Part shown: piece after piece, positions 20,371 to 22,986 of the stretch
Layout: each line of letters opens with the position of its first letter
Numbering within the stretch: position 1 is the first letter of the stretch
Source: a virus
IMG/VR virus record: IMGVR_UViG_3300043444_000162
Span: 1-22,986 of that record
Length of the DNA: 22,986 bases
Direction: 5' to 3' (one strand)
Position numbers and translations under genes: made by a program
The notes under the pieces: generated by a model
Databases searched by the model: none
Seen by the model: only the letters and a program-made list of their open reading frames with translations
What the model was told of the DNA's origin: nothing

Positions 20371-20916
20371 TTAGAGGAAGTTGTAATTTATAATAATTCT
20401 TGGGTTTTTTGTTGGAGGTTGTCCAGCATGGTAATTGTCCCCAGAAAACAACACCATTCTTCCACGCTTAGATTCTACCTTTTTAGTCACATAAAATGAC
20501 TTATCAAAGAATAACGTGTAGGCATCAGAATCATTCGCATAATATAAAGCTACCATATGTGGGGTGTAACTATCCACGTGTGGAGTATTATATTGGTTTT
20601 CTTCTCTGGACTGTGGTAACTGCAGATTAGCTTTAATTCTAATCAGTTTATGTATTGGTGTATTAGTTCTCAAGCAGAATTGCTCAAGAATTGTTGCTCC
20701 GATTGGATATTGCGGGGAGTTTGGTTTATCTATGAATAAGAAGTTGGTTAGCTGAACACCTTCTATTGTGTTAGAATCAGCGTACTTATTATAGACGTCA
20801 GACGTCACACTGGCATAATTATCTGCTGTAGATAGATACCATGGTATCGTTGTCAGTTGACTTTCGAATTGGGATACTTCATCATCACTAAAAACATTAT
20901 CAAATACAGTAATCAT
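20371..20916 (-). CDS. 2OG-Fe(II) oxygenase, prolyl 4-hydroxylase-like
   Basis: A 181-residue soluble protein beginning ITVFDNVFSDDEVSQFES, the usual start of this phage family. The iron site is PHVDSYTPH (His113, Asp115) with distal His163 (SGDNYHAGQPP) and the 2OG-binding Arg173 (KNPRIIINYNF), ten residues later. It probably hydroxylates a protein or small-molecule substrate using O2 and 2-oxoglutarate; the target is unknown. Such enzymes are widespread in T4-like marine phages. It overlaps the preceding gene by 4 nt (ATGA type). Confidence 0.85.
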   Translation of the reverse strand: MITVFDNVFSDDEVSQFESQLTTIPWYLSTADNYASVTSDVYNKYADSNTIEGVQLTNFLFIDKPNSPQYPIGATILEQFCLRTNTPIHKLIRIKANLQLPQSREENQYNTPHVDSYTPHMVALYYANDSDAYTLFFDKSFYVTKKVESKRGRMVLFSGDNYHAGQPPTKNPRIIINYNFL

Positions 20917-21890
20917 CGTAGTGGCTGGCGAGGTGGTTTCTCTGGGAGGTGTTCAACATGAGCCATATCTCCAACCATAATTCCATCTTCTAATTCTATA
21001 ATGTGTTTGGTTGTTGCATGATGGTGAGTTTCAACCTTAGCTTCTTTTGGTTTGAAGAAGTCTTTTATTATACTTTTAGATTCTTCTGGAAGTGGAGTTG
21101 GTGGTATTGTTATTGGTTCAGGAGTTTCTGGTTGAATTAACTCCTGGTCTCGTTTCATATTCCAGTTAGCAGCAACTAACATTAATACTGCCAATGGGTC
21201 AAATACTATAACAATCATAATAATAACCCAGCGAACTGCCTTTTCTAAGACATCTTCCTCTGGGTTATCACCGTATATTAATGCTGCGATGTATTTGATC
21301 GGACCGACTTCGGCTTCGACTTTGCGGACTTCGCTGGCGATTGGCGCACGCTCTTCGTTGAGTTTTGCGATCTTGGCTTGCGTTTGACCGATTTCGTTGA
21401 GGATTCTGGCTCGGTCTTTTTGCTGTCCTCTACGGATGGCAATTGCTCGATCGGCTCCTGCGGAGTCGGTCGTTCTACTGATGGTTTGATCAACCTGCTG
21501 ATCCAATTGGTTAAGTTCTTTACGAGCTGCATTTAGGTTCTCCTTTTCTGTTTTAATCTTTTCTTCAATTAATGATAATTTGGCAGCGATGTCTCCTGTT
21601 GGAACTGCCTGGTCTAAGTGTGCCTTTGATAAGTAACCAAAAATACCCATAGATGTCAATAACATTAATATAATTAGTGCAGTTGTGAAGTAAACCTTCA
21701 TCAACTTTGGAATTTCATTCCAAGAACGATACAACCATGAAGCCACAACCAACTTGGCAGCTTCGAGTAAAGATCCCATTATGAAAATGGGAATGACTGC
21801 AGCAGCGAAAATCGCCAGCAGTCCCATAACTGAGTAGTAAGCAGCACAGGCTGATAAAGCCAACGCTGTTATGAATAGTAGTTTTGTCAT
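20913..21890 (-). CDS. Membrane protein with long coiled coil
   Basis: A 325-residue protein. Two N-terminal membrane segments (about 3-45), a third (about 68-88), a charged coiled-coil region (about 105-200, rich in Glu/Lys/Gln/Arg), a fourth segment (about 218-242, with FDPLAVLMLVAAN), then a Pro-rich tail with a His cluster (THHHATTKH). SLLEAAKLVVASWLYRSW and FDPLAVLMLVAANWN are motifs I recognise from large membrane proteins of T4-like marine phages. The function is unknown; the topology suggests a periplasmic coiled coil held by membrane helices. It overlaps the GIY-YIG gene by 4 nt. Confidence 0.8.
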   Translation of the reverse strand: MTKLLFITALALSACAAYYSVMGLLAIFAAAVIPIFIMGSLLEAAKLVVASWLYRSWNEIPKLMKVYFTTALIILMLLTSMGIFGYLSKAHLDQAVPTGDIAAKLSLIEEKIKTEKENLNAARKELNQLDQQVDQTISRTTDSAGADRAIAIRRGQQKDRARILNEIGQTQAKIAKLNEERAPIASEVRKVEAEVGPIKYIAALIYGDNPEEDVLEKAVRWVIIMIVIVFDPLAVLMLVAANWNMKRDQELIQPETPEPITIPPTPLPEESKSIIKDFFKPKEAKVETHHHATTKHIIELEDGIMVGDMAHVEHLPEKPPRQPLR

Positions 21891-22312
21891 AGTTTGTTTT
21901 TAATATGAGAACCGTGAACTCTTACAGATATTTGTCCATTGTAATAGTCATCAGATTCCAATACCTTTCTTCCAAACTGCTCACGTGCTTCTATGTATGA
22001 GCATTCAGCCTTAGATTTACAGTAGAACAGAATCTCTCTAACAAAGTTATCTTTGCCGAGTAATTCTATATCTTTGTTTAATTCTATAGAAGAGCCATAA
22101 TATTCCATCCAATCAGAATCAATCTTTGATTTGATTTTCTTTTTCTTTTTTGTGCCATTCTTTAAGACCACTGTTTTAGTACTGGTCTTTGAGAACTTGG
22201 CTAGTTTCTTACCGATGTATTTTCTGTTGTTGGTTTTGTTCGTAATTAAATAAACAAAACCAACACAGTCTTCTGGTAGTTCTTCAACGATTAAATTATT
22301 ATAAGTCCACAT
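21887..22312 (-). CDS. GIY-YIG-like nuclease
   Basis: A 141-residue basic protein with a GIY-YIG core: GFVYLITN (18-25, the GIY strand, with FVY in place of GIY), KYIGKK (31-36, the YIG part), and SYIEAREQF (105-113), whose Glu108 or Glu111 would be the metal ligand, then NGQISVRV. A Lys-rich insertion (about 50-65) could contact DNA. Homologues in T4-like phages are annotated as Seg-like or freestanding nucleases. No flanking repeat or intron is seen, so it may be a domesticated endonuclease rather than a mobile one. It starts 29 bp after the zinc-ribbon gene. Confidence 0.7.
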   Translation of the reverse strand: MWTYNNLIVEELPEDCVGFVYLITNKTNNRKYIGKKLAKFSKTSTKTVVLKNGTKKKKKIKSKIDSDWMEYYGSSIELNKDIELLGKDNFVREILFYCKSKAECSYIEAREQFGRKVLESDDYYNGQISVRVHGSHIKNKL

Positions 22313-22338
22313 TAGAATAAAAGTCAGTGTTAACCAAC

Positions 22339-22346
22339 TATTTATT
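22339..22346 (-). promoter_or_regulatory. Candidate T4-type late promoter
   Basis: AATAAATA on the minus strand matches the NATAAATA late-promoter motif described for T4-like cyanophages (T4: TATAAATA). It overlaps the stop of the zinc-ribbon gene and lies 27 bp before the nuclease ATG. An identical octamer occurs at 14919-14926, 83 bp before the lipoprotein gene. In AT-rich DNA such octamers arise by chance, so this is weak. Confidence 0.25.
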
Positions 22347-22491
22347 CTTCCTCTGTGAAGTCCTCTTCTTCATAGATATCTGCAGAGCACAAAGGGCAAT
22401 ACACGATATCTTCATACTGAGTATCAGTACCTTTGATAACTATCTTACCTTCTGCTCCACAAGATTCGCATTCAAATACTTTAGTTGTCAT
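22342..22491 (-). CDS. Small zinc-ribbon protein
   Basis: A 49-residue protein: FECESCGAEGKIVI, then VYCPLCSADIYEEED. Two CxxC pairs (about residues 7/10 and 32/35) form a classic zinc ribbon, followed by an acidic tail. Very similar tiny proteins follow nrdB in other T4-like marine phages. It may bind nucleic acid or support the reductase; no function is proven. Its ATG overlaps the nrdB stop codon as ATGA, so it is translationally coupled to nrdB. Confidence 0.78.
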   Translation of the reverse strand: MTTKVFECESCGAEGKIVIKGTDTQYEDIVYCPLCSADIYEEEDFTEEE

Positions 22492-22986
22492 GCTGCTTTA
22501 CCCCATACGTCATCCCAGCTACCAGACAACGCACCCTTAGCGTAATCTGTAACACGATTCTCAAAGAAGTTACCATGTACTGGGGCATTAATCATTTCCT
22601 CAACCCATGGTAGAGGATTCTTCTTAACCTTAAAGATACCTTTCATACCAAGAGAAATTAAACGACGATCTGCAATGTAGCGAATGTATTGTTTAACATC
22701 TTCTGATTTAAGATCTCTCATCTCACCTTTGGCGTAGCAAAGGTCAATGAACTTATCTTCAAGTTCTACCATCTTTTCAGCGATAGAATAGATTTTACTC
22801 TTCAAAGAATCATTCCAGATTTCTGGATTTTCTTTGATGTATTCTTTAAACAACTTAATCATGTTCTCAGCATGCATGGTTTCATCAACGATAGACCATG
22901 TAACAATCTGACCCATTCCCTTCATCAAACCATGACGAGGAAAATTAAGAAGCATAATGAAAGAACTAAAAAGCTGCATACCTTCG
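22488..22986 (-). CDS. nrdB: Ribonucleotide reductase small subunit NrdB, C-terminal part
   Basis: The frame is open to the right edge, so the N-terminal part lies outside the window; about 165 residues are visible. The sequence EGMQLFSSFIMLLNFPRHGL then MGQIVTWSIVDETMHAENMI is the class Ia small-subunit core, with a Glu and a His (DETMHAE) that ligate the diiron centre. The end has NPLPWVEEMI and a C-terminal part with FFENRVTDYAKGAL, the region near the large-subunit-binding tail. The enzyme reduces ribonucleoside diphosphates for phage DNA synthesis. It is coupled to the zinc-ribbon gene by ATGA. Confidence 0.93.
   Translation of the reverse strand, partial: EGMQLFSSFIMLLNFPRHGLMKGMGQIVTWSIVDETMHAENMIKLFKEYIKENPEIWNDSLKSKIYSIAEKMVELEDKFIDLCYAKGEMRDLKSEDVKQYIRYIADRRLISLGMKGIFKVKKNPLPWVEEMINAPVHGNFFENRVTDYAKGALSGSWDDVWGKAA

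Noticed and set aside
20007-20393. Plus-strand open frame of 128 codons
   Set aside because: It is antisense to the membrane paralogue 1 and the end of the 2OG oxygenase; its composition mirrors those genes and no promoter precedes it.
1-22986. tRNA genes, integrase/att sites, CRISPR arrays, insertion sequences
   Set aside because: I read the intergenic gaps and found none; all gaps are short and explained by promoters, the terminator or small genes.

Overview
This window looks like part of the genome of a T4-like tailed phage (myovirus type), probably infecting an AT-rich marine or freshwater bacterium. Evidence: every convincing gene lies on the minus strand, genes are packed with overlapping starts and stops, the DNA is AT-rich, and there is a set of T4-type genes: the C-terminal part of class I ribonucleotide reductase NrdB, dCMP deaminase, a T4 RNase H-like 5' nuclease, a DsbA-like dsDNA-binding protein, a DUF6433-type protein, a MazG-like protein, and many 50-100 residue proteins of kinds I recognise from cyanophages and pelagiphages. 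The SAR11/OM43-type host is an inference, not something shown here. I see no tRNA, rRNA, CRISPR array or insertion sequence.

In transcription order (right to left): (1) 22986-20371 holds the end of nrdB, a zinc-ribbon protein, a GIY-YIG-like nuclease, a membrane coiled-coil protein and a 2OG-Fe(II) oxygenase. (2) 20323-11497 is the accessory core: two paralogous small membrane proteins flanking a 28-residue Cys4 ORF, then csgF, a large secreted protein with a C-terminal beta-barrel, csgG, a curlin-repeat protein, a FecR-domain protein with a curlin-like tail, a lipoprotein, two phage-conserved proteins, a CHASE2/class III nucleotidyl cyclase and a small membrane ORF. It ends at an 11-bp-stem terminator (11450-11474). 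(3) 11436-8417 is a cluster of small phage genes (membrane protein, HTH-like protein, MazG-like, dual-specificity phosphatase, small basic proteins, DUF2693-like, DsbA) ending in an alpha/beta hydrolase. (4) 8413-5895 holds an uncharacterised 367-residue protein, RNase H and DUF6433. (5) 5873-4901 holds an Api92-like protein and dCMP deaminase. (6) 4866-1 is an auxiliary operon: AhpC, class II aldolase, AhpD, two oxygenase-like proteins, an SSS-family symporter and an unknown partial gene.

Five sigma70-type promoters (exact or near TTGACA / 17 bp / TATAAT) drive blocks 3-6. I found none in the curli-like block or to its right, so that half is probably expressed by other means, such as T4-type late promoters. 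The most unusual content is a phage-borne curli (type VIII) secretion cassette with pore, pore adaptor and candidate amyloid substrates, linked to a FecR/CHASE2-cyclase pair, together with an AhpC/AhpD antioxidant pair and a solute symporter. From memory, csgG/csgF-like genes have been noted in pelagimyophage-type genomes; the complete combination seen here is what deserves attention.
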